Origin: Paludibacter sp.
Lineage (GTDB): Bacteria > Bacteroidota > Bacteroidia > Bacteroidales > Paludibacteraceae
Direction: 5' to 3'
Assembly: GCA_027450045.1 (NCBI GenBank)
Contig: DAIDKM010000014.1
Span: 1-50,850 of the forward strand
Length of the DNA: 50,850 bases
Both the position numbers and the translations under genes were made by a program. Shown here in pieces: positions 15,193-23,271 of the stretch. The notes under the pieces are model-generated. The model was not told the origin of the DNA. It saw nothing but the letters and a program-made list of their open reading frames with translations, and did no database searches. The stretch's first letter is position 1, and the number at the start of each line of letters is the position of its first letter.

Positions 15193-16347
15193 ATGTATAA
15201 TTTCATTTTCAAAAATCCGACCAAACTTATTTTTGGAAAAGGGACGATTGCTTCATTAACTACAGAAATTCCGATCGGTAAACGGGTGATGATGACGTAT
15301 GGTGGCGGCAGTATTAAAAACAATGGGGTGTACGACCAGGTGAAAGCCGCATTGCATAATTATAGTATTATTGAATTTTCAGGTATTGAGCCTAACCCTA
15401 CGTATGAAACGCTGATGCAAGCGGTTGCCCTAGCAAAAGAACAAAAGATCGATTATTTTTTGGCTGTTGGTGGCGGTTCTGTGATTGATGGCACAAAATT
15501 CATTGTGACCGCGATGCTTTATGATGGTGACCCATGGGAATTCATGATTGATCCCTCGAAAGCAAAACATGCACTCCCTTTTGCAACCGTGCTTACACTG
15601 CCTGCCACCGGATCGGAAATGAACAACGGCTCGGTTATCTCGAAGAAAGCTACGCATGAGAAGTTGGCTTTCGCTATTGCAGAGACATATCCTCAATTTT
15701 CAATACTTGATCCAGAGGTGACTTTTTCGCTTCCGAAACGACAGTTAGCGAATGGCGTGGTTGATGCTTATGTGCATGTGATGGAACAGTACCTCACGTT
15801 TCCTTCCGAGTCGATGATTCAGGACAGATTCGCTGAAGGTATTCTTTCCACATTGACAGAAATAGGAGAAAAAGTAGTCAATAGCAAACCGGAATATGAT
15901 TTGCGCGCCAATTTCATGCTAAGCGCTACAATGGCTCTCAACGGTTTTATATCCATGGGAGTTCCTCAGGATTGGGCAACACACATGATCGGGCATGAAC
16001 TGACTGCCCTTTATGGACTTGATCATGCAGTAACATTAGCCATTGTGCAGCCTTCATTGCTTCGTGTGATGCGAAATGAAAAGAGGGAGAAACTTTTACA
16101 ATACGCAGATCGTGTATGGCATCTCACACAAGGCAGCGAAGAAGGACGTATCGAAGCTGCCATTCAAAAAACCGAATCCTTTTATCGAAATCTTGGCATC
16201 AAAACCAAACTATCCGAACACGGCATTGACAACAAATCGTTTGACTCCATTGCGGAACGTTTCGCGACTCGTGGTTGGAAGTTAGGAGAGAAACAGTCGA
16301 TTACACCTGAACTTATCCGCGAAATATTAAATGGGTGCCTTTCGTAA
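15193..16347 (+). CDS. yqhD: Iron-containing alcohol dehydrogenase, YqhD type
   Basis: 384 residues, close to the 387 of E. coli YqhD. N-terminal nucleotide fold with AVGGGSVIDGTKF (91-103) and LTLPATGSEMN (135-144). Metal ligands appear intact: Asp191 and His195 in VVDAYVHVMEQY, His264 in WATHMIGHE and His278 in LYGLDHA, matching the spacing of the family's D-H-H-H set. YqhD-type enzymes reduce aldehydes (butanal, methylglyoxal-type products) with NADPH. In this organism it may dispose of reactive aldehydes or balance redox. The gene is followed after nine bases by a membrane protein gene and probably shares its transcript. Confidence 0.9.
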   Translation: MYNFIFKNPTKLIFGKGTIASLTTEIPIGKRVMMTYGGGSIKNNGVYDQVKAALHNYSIIEFSGIEPNPTYETLMQAVALAKEQKIDYFLAVGGGSVIDGTKFIVTAMLYDGDPWEFMIDPSKAKHALPFATVLTLPATGSEMNNGSVISKKATHEKLAFAIAETYPQFSILDPEVTFSLPKRQLANGVVDAYVHVMEQYLTFPSESMIQDRFAEGILSTLTEIGEKVVNSKPEYDLRANFMLSATMALNGFISMGVPQDWATHMIGHELTALYGLDHAVTLAIVQPSLLRVMRNEKREKLLQYADRVWHLTQGSEEGRIEAAIQKTESFYRNLGIKTKLSEHGIDNKSFDSIAERFATRGWKLGEKQSITPELIREILNGCLS

Positions 16348-16356
16348 GGTAGTCAA

Positions 16357-17568
16357 ATGGTTAGTCACATGCGAAATGTTTTGATCTCCTTTTTCTTGCT
16401 TTTGTTTGCAGTACAGGCAACTGCAATCACCTTGTCTGATTCTGCACGCATTAGCCTGCTTACATGTGGCCCTGGAGATGAACTTTATGCTAAATTCGGC
16501 CATTCGGCCATACGAATCTATGATCCTGTCAATCATATCGATGTTAGCTTCAACTATGGATATTTTGACTACAACACCCCCGGCTTTTATTATAAGTTTG
16601 TGAGAGGGGAAACTGATTATCAGATTGGTGCAGTAGACACACCCGATTTCTTTTTAGAATACCGGATACTCAACATCAACATGTGGGAACAGGTGTTGAA
16701 TTTGCGACAAGATGAAAAGCAAGCCTTGTTTGATGCCTTGTTAGTCAACTATCAACCAGAGAATCGCTATTATCGTTACAACTTTGCATTCGATAACTGT
16801 GCCACCCGCCCTCGCGACATGATAGCCAGATCTATTCATGGGAAATTGATTTTCTCTCCTTCGTTGGATAAAGATCATGAAACCTTTCTGCAACTCATTG
16901 ATCACTATACGGCTGAAAATCCTGCCATTTTATTTGGGATGCACCTTCTGTTTGGAGCATCTGCCGATAGTGTTGCTACGTTGCAACAAAGTTTTTTTCT
17001 GCCTGAACGATTGATGCAGGGTTATGCCACGGCCATGATTCAACGCGACAGTACCGAGGTACCATTAGTGATTGCTACATCGCAACCGGTAAAAATATCG
17101 GGGCATGAGCATAAACCGGCCTTTGACTATGTTCCCTGGATTATTGGGGTCTTATTGTTGTTTGTTTTATATCTCTCGTCTGTTGATAAACGTAAGCAAA
17201 AGCTTTCTTTATGGTTTGATGGAATCTTGTTTGGCCTAGTGGGGGTAACAGGAATTGTTATTTTCTATATGAATTTTTTTTCGTTGCATCCCTTGGTTTC
17301 GCATAACTGGAACTTAGTATGGATGAATCCACTCGATCTTGTATTTGCCCTTCTTCTTCCTTTTGGTTCTCTGCGCAGAATAGCTTTTTATTTGCAATAT
17401 ATCTTTTTGATATGTATCGTATTTCTTTTGGTATCCTTGTTTTATTTGCCGCAAACGTTTCTTTTTTCACAAATCATGCTGATGGTAGCAATGGGTATGC
17501 GTTCGGTCATGTATCTGCGATTACGCAAAGAATACCTGCATCCAAAAATAGCTTCTATAAAGGGATAG
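16357..17568 (+). CDS. DUF4105/Lnb-type lipoprotein N-acyltransferase-like membrane protein
   Basis: 403 residues. Hydrophobic signal at 1-23; Met5 is an alternative start. A periplasmic domain follows, with LLTCGPGDELYAKFGHSAIRIYD (35-56, including Cys37 and His49) and FAFDNCATRPRD (143-154, with Cys148), the conserved segments of DUF4105. The last ~150 residues hold about five membrane helices. DUF4105 is the N-terminal periplasmic domain of Lnb, reported as the lipoprotein N-acyltransferase of Bacteroides; His49 and Cys148 are the likely catalytic pair. This would suit a genome with so many lipoproteins. It sits nine bases after yqhD and 88 bases before the phosphatase-like gene. Confidence 0.78.
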   Translation: MVSHMRNVLISFFLLLFAVQATAITLSDSARISLLTCGPGDELYAKFGHSAIRIYDPVNHIDVSFNYGYFDYNTPGFYYKFVRGETDYQIGAVDTPDFFLEYRILNINMWEQVLNLRQDEKQALFDALLVNYQPENRYYRYNFAFDNCATRPRDMIARSIHGKLIFSPSLDKDHETFLQLIDHYTAENPAILFGMHLLFGASADSVATLQQSFFLPERLMQGYATAMIQRDSTEVPLVIATSQPVKISGHEHKPAFDYVPWIIGVLLLFVLYLSSVDKRKQKLSLWFDGILFGLVGVTGIVIFYMNFFSLHPLVSHNWNLVWMNPLDLVFALLLPFGSLRRIAFYLQYIFLICIVFLLVSLFYLPQTFLFSQIMLMVAMGMRSVMYLRLRKEYLHPKIASIKG

Positions 17569-17656
17569 TAGACCGAAAGCTTCAACCCTACATCGTTCAT
17601 AATGCCACTGAAGAACACCTTGATATACACATTCGCAATCCAATTATAGATCCCTA

Positions 17657-19285
17657 ATGACAAAATTCATTTTCTCGCTTCTCATTTTATGTCAGTTGAT
17701 AGCCTTTCCAATGTCAGCCACCAATGAGCCTACAAGACCACGTCTCGTCGTGTTTATCGTGGTCGATGGGCTGCAATCTGAGCATATTATGACCATTTGG
17801 AACGATTTGAACAAAGGAGGGTTCAAGCGTTTATACACCCAGGGAGCCGTTTGCAATCATGCCTATTATCCGATTCTTTCTGCCGGCAGTGCAGCCGATT
17901 ATGCTTCACTTGTAACAGGATCAACCCCATTTTACCACGGTATAGTAGGAAATACGTTTTATAATCGTGTCACCGGCGAAACGCAACCTTGCCTGCAAGA
18001 CGACAAATACAATGGAATTGGCACTGATGATGCACTTTCATTACGACCATTACTTGCGTCAACCTGCTCTGATGAACTTAAAATGAACACTGCAGGAAAA
18101 TCAAAAGTGTTTGCTATCGGCATTCATTCTGCCGAAACGATGTTACTGGCGGGCCATGCAGGTGATGGCGCTGTTTGGGTGAATCGTGAAACAGCTAATC
18201 TGGCTACCAGCACTTTTTTTGCTTCAGGATTGCCACAATGGGCAGATCAAGCTAATGTGAATCATGCAGTGGAAGATGGCATTCGATCAGAATGGAAGCC
18301 CTTGTACAATATATCTACCTATTTTTTCCCGGCGACTCATCCTGATGCAAAACAAGGCTTTGATTATATCAACAATAGCTCATCGATGACTCAAATGATG
18401 GCGAATTATAAACATTCTCCTTTTGTCAACACATTGGTGAAAGATTTAGCAATTAAAGCCCTGACGGACGAACATTTGGGGCAGGATGATTTTCCTGATT
18501 TTTTAGGTATAGAATTTACAGTGCAAGTTGCCGGCGATCCTTCGCATGAGCTTGTTTCTGCGGAGAAAGAAGATATGTATCTCCGCTTAGACAACAACAT
18601 TGCCGATTTACTAAATAAAATTGACAGTTCTGTAGGCCTAAATCATACGATTATAGTGTTGACCAGTAATCAGGGGGAACCCCATCGCCAACAGACAATG
18701 GCAACATACAACATTCCTTCCGGTCATTTTGTGCCTGCAAGATCAATGGCCTTGCTAAATCTTTATCTTATGGCTCTTTATGGACAACATCAATGGGTTG
18801 TAGGCTATCACGACAAAAACATCTATCTTGACCACGCAGCTATTGAAAAGAAAGGGATTTCTTTAAACGAGATGCAACAACGCAGTGCCAATTTTATGCT
18901 CGACTTGCAGGGCATTCAAACAGCCCTTACCACACAACAAATTATGGATGCCGACGCCAATGCCCACGATGAAGCCGCAAGAATGAAAAATTCTTACAAC
19001 AAACATCGCTCGGGTGATGTTGTTTTTACGTTGATGCCGGGTTGGGTGGAGGCTGATAACAAGGGGAATGTATTACCTATCAATAACGGGAAAACATCGT
19101 ATGTTCCGCTGCTATTTTTTGGCGATAACATTCAGCCACAACAGCTACCGACTCACGCTATCACCGACTTGGCGCCAACCCTTTCTTGGTTGCTTCAAAC
19201 GGGATTTCCCAATGCGAATATTGGCGCACCCATTTCATTGATTAAAAAAGACGAAACAACGGAAGACGTACGTCACGATAAATAA
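17657..19285 (+). CDS. Alkaline-phosphatase-superfamily protein with lost metal ligands
   Basis: 542 residues, signal peptide at about 1-21. Overall plan matches PafA-type type-I phosphodiesterase/alkaline phosphatases: VFIVVDGLQ (33-40), AGSAADYASLVTGSTPFYHGI (76-96), MYLRLDNNIADLLNKID (307-323), TSNQG (336-340), SYVPLLFFGD near the end. But expected active residues are changed: the T-x-PGHAS nucleophile segment reads SAADYAS, the D-xxx-H pair region reads FTVQVAG (287-293), the DH of TxDHG is Asn338-Gln339, and the late HG is NG. Only Asp37 seems kept. It probably cannot bind the two zinc ions and may be a pseudoenzyme with a binding or scaffold role in the periplasm. Confidence 0.75.
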   Translation: MTKFIFSLLILCQLIAFPMSATNEPTRPRLVVFIVVDGLQSEHIMTIWNDLNKGGFKRLYTQGAVCNHAYYPILSAGSAADYASLVTGSTPFYHGIVGNTFYNRVTGETQPCLQDDKYNGIGTDDALSLRPLLASTCSDELKMNTAGKSKVFAIGIHSAETMLLAGHAGDGAVWVNRETANLATSTFFASGLPQWADQANVNHAVEDGIRSEWKPLYNISTYFFPATHPDAKQGFDYINNSSSMTQMMANYKHSPFVNTLVKDLAIKALTDEHLGQDDFPDFLGIEFTVQVAGDPSHELVSAEKEDMYLRLDNNIADLLNKIDSSVGLNHTIIVLTSNQGEPHRQQTMATYNIPSGHFVPARSMALLNLYLMALYGQHQWVVGYHDKNIYLDHAAIEKKGISLNEMQQRSANFMLDLQGIQTALTTQQIMDADANAHDEAARMKNSYNKHRSGDVVFTLMPGWVEADNKGNVLPINNGKTSYVPLLFFGDNIQPQQLPTHAITDLAPTLSWLLQTGFPNANIGAPISLIKKDETTEDVRHDK

Positions 19286-19454
19286 AGCCCATATTCGGTT
19301 GCGTGATTCCGAAGTGAAAATATCTCCGCAATTTAGAGATTGCACTGAGAAATGAACCCAGGGCAAGTCAAATGCTACTTTTTTCAAGAAAAAGCATGAT
19401 TTTGATCTCATTTTGTTGCCTAAAAGCTTGTGAGGTAAAACAAATTTTTTTATC

Positions 19455-19462
19455 TACCTTTG
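19455..19462 (+). promoter_or_regulatory. -7 box for glycogen-synthase-like gene
   Basis: TACCTTTG, 38 bases before the ATG at 19500. Confidence 0.6.
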
Positions 19463-19499
19463 TATTGTTTTTTGACTAACATCACGCTAAACTAACAAC

Positions 19500-20315
19500 A
19501 TGGGGGAAGCTATTAAGGTATTGTTTATTACACAGGAGATTACACCTTTTCTTCCTGAATCGGAAATTGCGACTATTTGCCGCTATCTTCCGCAAGCAGT
19601 ACAAGACCGGGGAAATGAAATTCGTGCTTTTATGCCTAAATTTTCGGCAATCAATGAGCGTAGAAACCAGCTGCATGAAGTGCAACGTCTTTCAGGAATG
19701 AACATTATCATTGACGATACTGACCACCCGTTGATTATCAAAGTAGCATCCCTTCAGGCAGCCCGCATGCAGGTTTATTTTATTGACAACGAAGATTATT
19801 TTCATCATCGCAACATCGTGAAAGATGCAGATGGTGTAGAATATAAAGACAACGGGGAACGAACAATCTTTTTTGCCAGAGGTGTTTTGGAGACGATTAA
19901 AAAATTACGTTGGACACCCGATATTATCCATTGTCATGGTTGGATGACAGCTTTAGTCCCTTTATACATCAAACAAGCCTATTCTGACGATCCATGCTTT
20001 CGCGATGCCAAGATTGTTTATTCCATTTACGAAGATGGATTTTCAAATCCTTTTCAGGAACGATACGATCAAATATTACGTCTCGACGGGGTAAAAGACG
20101 AGCACTTAAAATCTATTCAAGCAACTCCGGTTGATTATGTTGCCTTGACAAAATTAGCTGTTGACTTTTCGGATGCAGTCATTCAGGGAAGTGAAACATT
20201 GCAGGCCCCATTAACCGAATATGTTGCTTCAAAACCGGAGCGCCCTTTTTTGCCGTATCAAACACCCGAAACCTATACAGACGCTTATTTAGACTTGTAC
20301 CAATCACTTTTATAA
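19500..20315 (+). CDS. Stand-alone GT5 (glycogen/starch synthase) N-terminal-domain protein
   Basis: 271 residues, against about 480 for a full glycogen synthase; only the N-terminal Rossmann half is present. The match is seen in KVLFITQEITPFLPES (6-21), GNEIRAFMPKF, and WTPDIIHCHGWMTALVPLYIK, which mirrors the DIIHxHDWxTALxPxYLK of GT5 enzymes. The ADP-glucose-binding K-T-G-G-L-A-D motif at the N-terminus is replaced by PESEIAT (19-25), and the C-terminal catalytic half is missing. So it should not synthesise glycogen; a regulatory or carbohydrate-binding role is possible. Half-length proteins of this type occur in many Bacteroidota next to DUF4270, as here. Confidence 0.75.
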   Translation: MGEAIKVLFITQEITPFLPESEIATICRYLPQAVQDRGNEIRAFMPKFSAINERRNQLHEVQRLSGMNIIIDDTDHPLIIKVASLQAARMQVYFIDNEDYFHHRNIVKDADGVEYKDNGERTIFFARGVLETIKKLRWTPDIIHCHGWMTALVPLYIKQAYSDDPCFRDAKIVYSIYEDGFSNPFQERYDQILRLDGVKDEHLKSIQATPVDYVALTKLAVDFSDAVIQGSETLQAPLTEYVASKPERPFLPYQTPETYTDAYLDLYQSLL

Positions 20316-20381
20316 TCAATCCCTCATCTTGTTACCACTTTTCTGACTATATACAACTAACATATTTTCACATGCCCCAAA

Positions 20382-20397
20382 TCCCGAAAAATCGGGA
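20382..20397. repeat. Small hairpin before the DUF4270 gene
   Basis: TCCCGA-AAAA-TCGGGA, a perfect 6-bp stem with a 4-base loop, 28 bases before the ATG at 20426. It has no T tail, so a leader structure is more likely than a terminator. Confidence 0.35.
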
Positions 20398-20425
20398 CGC
20401 CCCTAATGTAAAAAATAACACACAC

Positions 20426-21745
20426 ATGAAATACCTTCTTTTTGTCGTTGCGCTTGTTTCATTAGTGATACTGTCATCTTGCACAAACTCAGCCAGTGAT
20501 TTGGGCATCACCATTCGACCAACCGGCGATATGATTGCAGTAGGCACAGATACTTTTCAAGTCAGCTCTTCCAATTATGTGGTTTCAAGTATGGTTTCCC
20601 CATCCGACACTTTTTTGTTAGGAAATTATTATGATCCGAAATATGGGACAACCAAAGGAGAAATTTTTGCACAATTTACCTGTCCGGTTGGGTTCCAGTT
20701 CCCTGCAGGCGCAACCCCTGATTCATTGTCACTCTATATTTTGTTCAATAATTGGATGGGTTATTCTCACTCTCCGTTGAGAATCAGTGCCTATGAGATG
20801 GATGGTACGCCACTCAACTATAATACAGTATATTACACCGATGTAAACGTTCCAACCTACTGTAGCAAAAATACACTATTGGGAAGCCGCATCATGGTGG
20901 CCATTCCCGATACGGTGGCTGACACTGCCACATATCAACCCCACCTAACCTATAAATTTTCGCAATCGCAGGTGCAACAACTCTATAACGCAGGAAACAA
21001 TGGTGCGTTTGCCAGCCAAAGCGCCTTTACAAACTATTTCAAAGGAATTTACTTAACATCCGATTATGGAAACGGCGCTTTGTGGTATGTAAATAGGCTC
21101 TATATGGAGTTTTATTTTCACTATCACGCATTTGTCAATAATAAAGACACAACATTAACTTCAGGGTTGATTTTCCCTGCCAGTAAAGATGTACGGCAAA
21201 TCAATCGCATCACACACCCTGATGTCAATCAAATGCCCGCGCCTCCTGATAGTGTGACTTATGTATTCTCACCTGCTGGCATTTATACGCAACTCAACAT
21301 TCCTGTTGGACGTATCGTACAACGCATCAAAGATCGCTGGAGTGGCAAGGTAAATAGTATTAATCACGCTGAATTACGCATGGAAGTCACCGAAAGAGAT
21401 ACGGTCGACAACTACGTGTTGCCAATACCAACCTATTTGGCATTAGTGCCCAAGCAAAATATCAATAGCTTTCGTGTGGGTGATACTACGTTGATAACGG
21501 CTTCATACAACTCATATTATCATTATTACAGTTTCAACCTTTCGGGTTATTTAACGCGTCAACTCAGAAGTTCAAATCCTCCAGCCATAGATCAATTGCT
21601 GGTGGTGCCCGTGCGTATTTCATCTAGAAACGCATCTGGCTATATTGCAGGATTAGCTCCTAAGGTGAATTTGAATGCGGTGACGTTGCGTACAAACAAA
21701 AGCGTACATCCTCTTCGGTTGGAGATCGTTTATAATGGATTTTGA
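20426..21745 (+). CDS. DUF4270 lipoprotein
   Basis: 439 residues from the ATG at 20426. An upstream ATG at 20372 would add 18 polar residues; the chosen start puts the lipoprotein signal MKYLLFVVALVSLVILSSC at the N-terminus with Cys19 lipidated. The mature protein starts with the DUF4270 pattern (DLGITIRPTGDMIAVGTDTFQV) and has many predicted beta strands, including FLLGNYYDPKYGTTKGEIFAQ, a conserved block in the family. DUF4270 proteins are Bacteroidota surface or periplasmic lipoproteins of unknown function. It follows the half glycogen-synthase gene by 110 bases and is probably cotranscribed. Confidence 0.82.
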   Translation: MKYLLFVVALVSLVILSSCTNSASDLGITIRPTGDMIAVGTDTFQVSSSNYVVSSMVSPSDTFLLGNYYDPKYGTTKGEIFAQFTCPVGFQFPAGATPDSLSLYILFNNWMGYSHSPLRISAYEMDGTPLNYNTVYYTDVNVPTYCSKNTLLGSRIMVAIPDTVADTATYQPHLTYKFSQSQVQQLYNAGNNGAFASQSAFTNYFKGIYLTSDYGNGALWYVNRLYMEFYFHYHAFVNNKDTTLTSGLIFPASKDVRQINRITHPDVNQMPAPPDSVTYVFSPAGIYTQLNIPVGRIVQRIKDRWSGKVNSINHAELRMEVTERDTVDNYVLPIPTYLALVPKQNINSFRVGDTTLITASYNSYYHYYSFNLSGYLTRQLRSSNPPAIDQLLVVPVRISSRNASGYIAGLAPKVNLNAVTLRTNKSVHPLRLEIVYNGF

Positions 21746-21955
21746 CCCTTGTTGGGAATCTTACATGAATGATGAGCAAGAAAAACAAACCACTTTACAT
21801 TGGAATTAAATGAGGTTTAAATCAGTTGTCTTTGTTTTCGCAGCTGAAAAATAATTGCAGCTATTCATGTGATAAACATTAGCCTTTTCTGTGCTATCAT
21901 AGTGGGTTAGCCTACTTTGGAAAGAGTAAAAAATCTTTATATTTGCAATGTCGAG

Positions 21956-21970
21956 TTGGCAAATTGCCAA
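21956..21970. promoter_or_regulatory. 15-bp palindrome on the promoter of the ATPase gene
   Basis: TTGGCAAATTGCCAA is a perfect dyad (7-bp arms, one central base). It ends 8 bases before the -7 box at 21979-21986, covering the -33 region, so a bound protein should block transcription. The regulator is unknown. Confidence 0.5.
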
Positions 21971-21978
21971 ATTAGAAC

Positions 21979-21986
21979 TATCTTTG
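21979..21986 (+). promoter_or_regulatory. -7 box for the AAA ATPase gene
   Basis: TATCTTTG; predicted start near 21993. A weaker TATATTTG lies at 21938-21945. If the first is used, translation must start after it, which favours the GTG at 22005 over the ATG at 21948. Confidence 0.5.
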
Positions 21987-22004
21987 CCCTCAAAAATAGT
22001 CACG

Positions 22005-23186
22005 GTGGAAGCTTTTTTCAGAACTCATAAACATTTGGTGGAACATGTCAAATCGCCCGTTCAACGTACGTTGATGGACGAGATTGATTGGAACTATCGC
22101 TTAATAGGCATCAAAGGATGTCGTGGTATAGGGAAAACCACTTTTTTGCTTGAGTACGCTAAACAATACTTCGGCCCCGACGATCGTTCGTGCCTCTATA
22201 TAAACCTCAATAACTTCTACTTTACAACTTGCTCATTAGCTGATTTCGCCGACGAGTTTGCCAAAATGGGAGGACGTACCTTACTTATTGATCAGGTATT
22301 TAAACTCCCTAACTGGTCAGCCGCTTTACGTGAGTGTTACGATCGGGTTCCTGACTTGAAAATTGTTTTTTCAGGCTCCTCAGTGATGAGGTTAAAAGAA
22401 GAGGGTTCGCCGTTGCGTGACTGTGTTCATTCGTACAATCTGAGAGGTTTTTCGTTTCGTGAATTTCTTAATTTGATGGCAGAGACGCATTTCCCTGCAT
22501 ATTCATTAGACGATTTACTGACCCATCATCAACAGATTGCCTCCGAAATCACGGCAAAAGTAAAACCACTGGCTTATTTTCAAAATTATTTACATCATGG
22601 ATTTTCTCCCTATTTTTTGGAAAAACGCAATTTCTCTGAAAACTTACTGAAAACTATGAACATGATGCTGGAAGTAGATGTGTTGTTGATCAAACAAATT
22701 GAACTTAAATATTTGCCCAAAATCAGGAAGCTGCTTTATTTAGTGGCACGTGAAGCCCCAACGGTTTTGAATGTAAGTCAATTAAGCGCTGAAATCAATA
22801 TCTCACGCGCAACGGTCATGCATTATATCAAATATTTGAGTGAAGCACGACTGCTCAACTTACTTTACCACGAAGGAGAGTCTTTCCCCAAAAAGCCAGC
22901 CATGGTTTATATGCAGAACACCAATTTAATGCATGCAATAACTCCGGGAAGCGTTGATGCACAGGCGCAAAGGGAGACTTTTTTCTACAATACGCTTTAT
23001 AAAGATCATCATCTTTTCAAGGGGAAAAAAGAGGCTCAGTTTCTGGTAGATGATCGGCTTTCTTTTGTTGTGAACGAATTGGCGTACAGACAGAAAATAA
23101 AGCCTGAAAACTATTATGCAACTGATAAAATAGAGATTGGACATGACAACGTCATTCCATTATGGCTGTTTGGTTTTTTGTATTAG
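22005..23186 (+). CDS. AAA-type ATPase with winged helix and altered Walker B
   Basis: About 393 residues from the GTG at 22005, preferred because a -7 box lies inside the first codons of the longer ORF from ATG 21948. Walker A is GCRGIGKTT (codons near 22122-22148). The Walker B region reads TLLIDQVFKLPNW, where relatives have LxxDEVHKxPNW, so the catalytic Glu is Gln (codon 22293-22295). KIVFSGSSVMRL is sensor-1-like. A helix-turn-helix segment follows (LSAEINISRATVMHYIKYLSEA), then a C-terminal region with FLVDDRLSFVVNE. Members of this family (with DUF4143-like tails) are common and poorly understood in Bacteroidota. The role is unknown; the Glu to Gln change predicts ATP binding with slow hydrolysis. 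It lies 85 bases before nifJ. Confidence 0.75.
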   Translation: MEAFFRTHKHLVEHVKSPVQRTLMDEIDWNYRLIGIKGCRGIGKTTFLLEYAKQYFGPDDRSCLYINLNNFYFTTCSLADFADEFAKMGGRTLLIDQVFKLPNWSAALRECYDRVPDLKIVFSGSSVMRLKEEGSPLRDCVHSYNLRGFSFREFLNLMAETHFPAYSLDDLLTHHQQIASEITAKVKPLAYFQNYLHHGFSPYFLEKRNFSENLLKTMNMMLEVDVLLIKQIELKYLPKIRKLLYLVAREAPTVLNVSQLSAEINISRATVMHYIKYLSEARLLNLLYHEGESFPKKPAMVYMQNTNLMHAITPGSVDAQAQRETFFYNTLYKDHHLFKGKKEAQFLVDDRLSFVVNELAYRQKIKPENYYATDKIEIGHDNVIPLWLFGFLY

Positions 23187-23271
23187 ACGAGAAGACAAAT
23201 GTGGAAATAGAATAAAAAAGAGAGAAAACGCGACAAGAAAAGGAAAAGTAATTATCAATAAATCTACAATT

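Noticed and set aside
19286-19499. Possible tRNA or small RNA in the gap before the half glycogen synthase gene
   Set aside because: No tRNA arms or T-loop sequence found; only a loose ATGCT...AGCAT hairpin.
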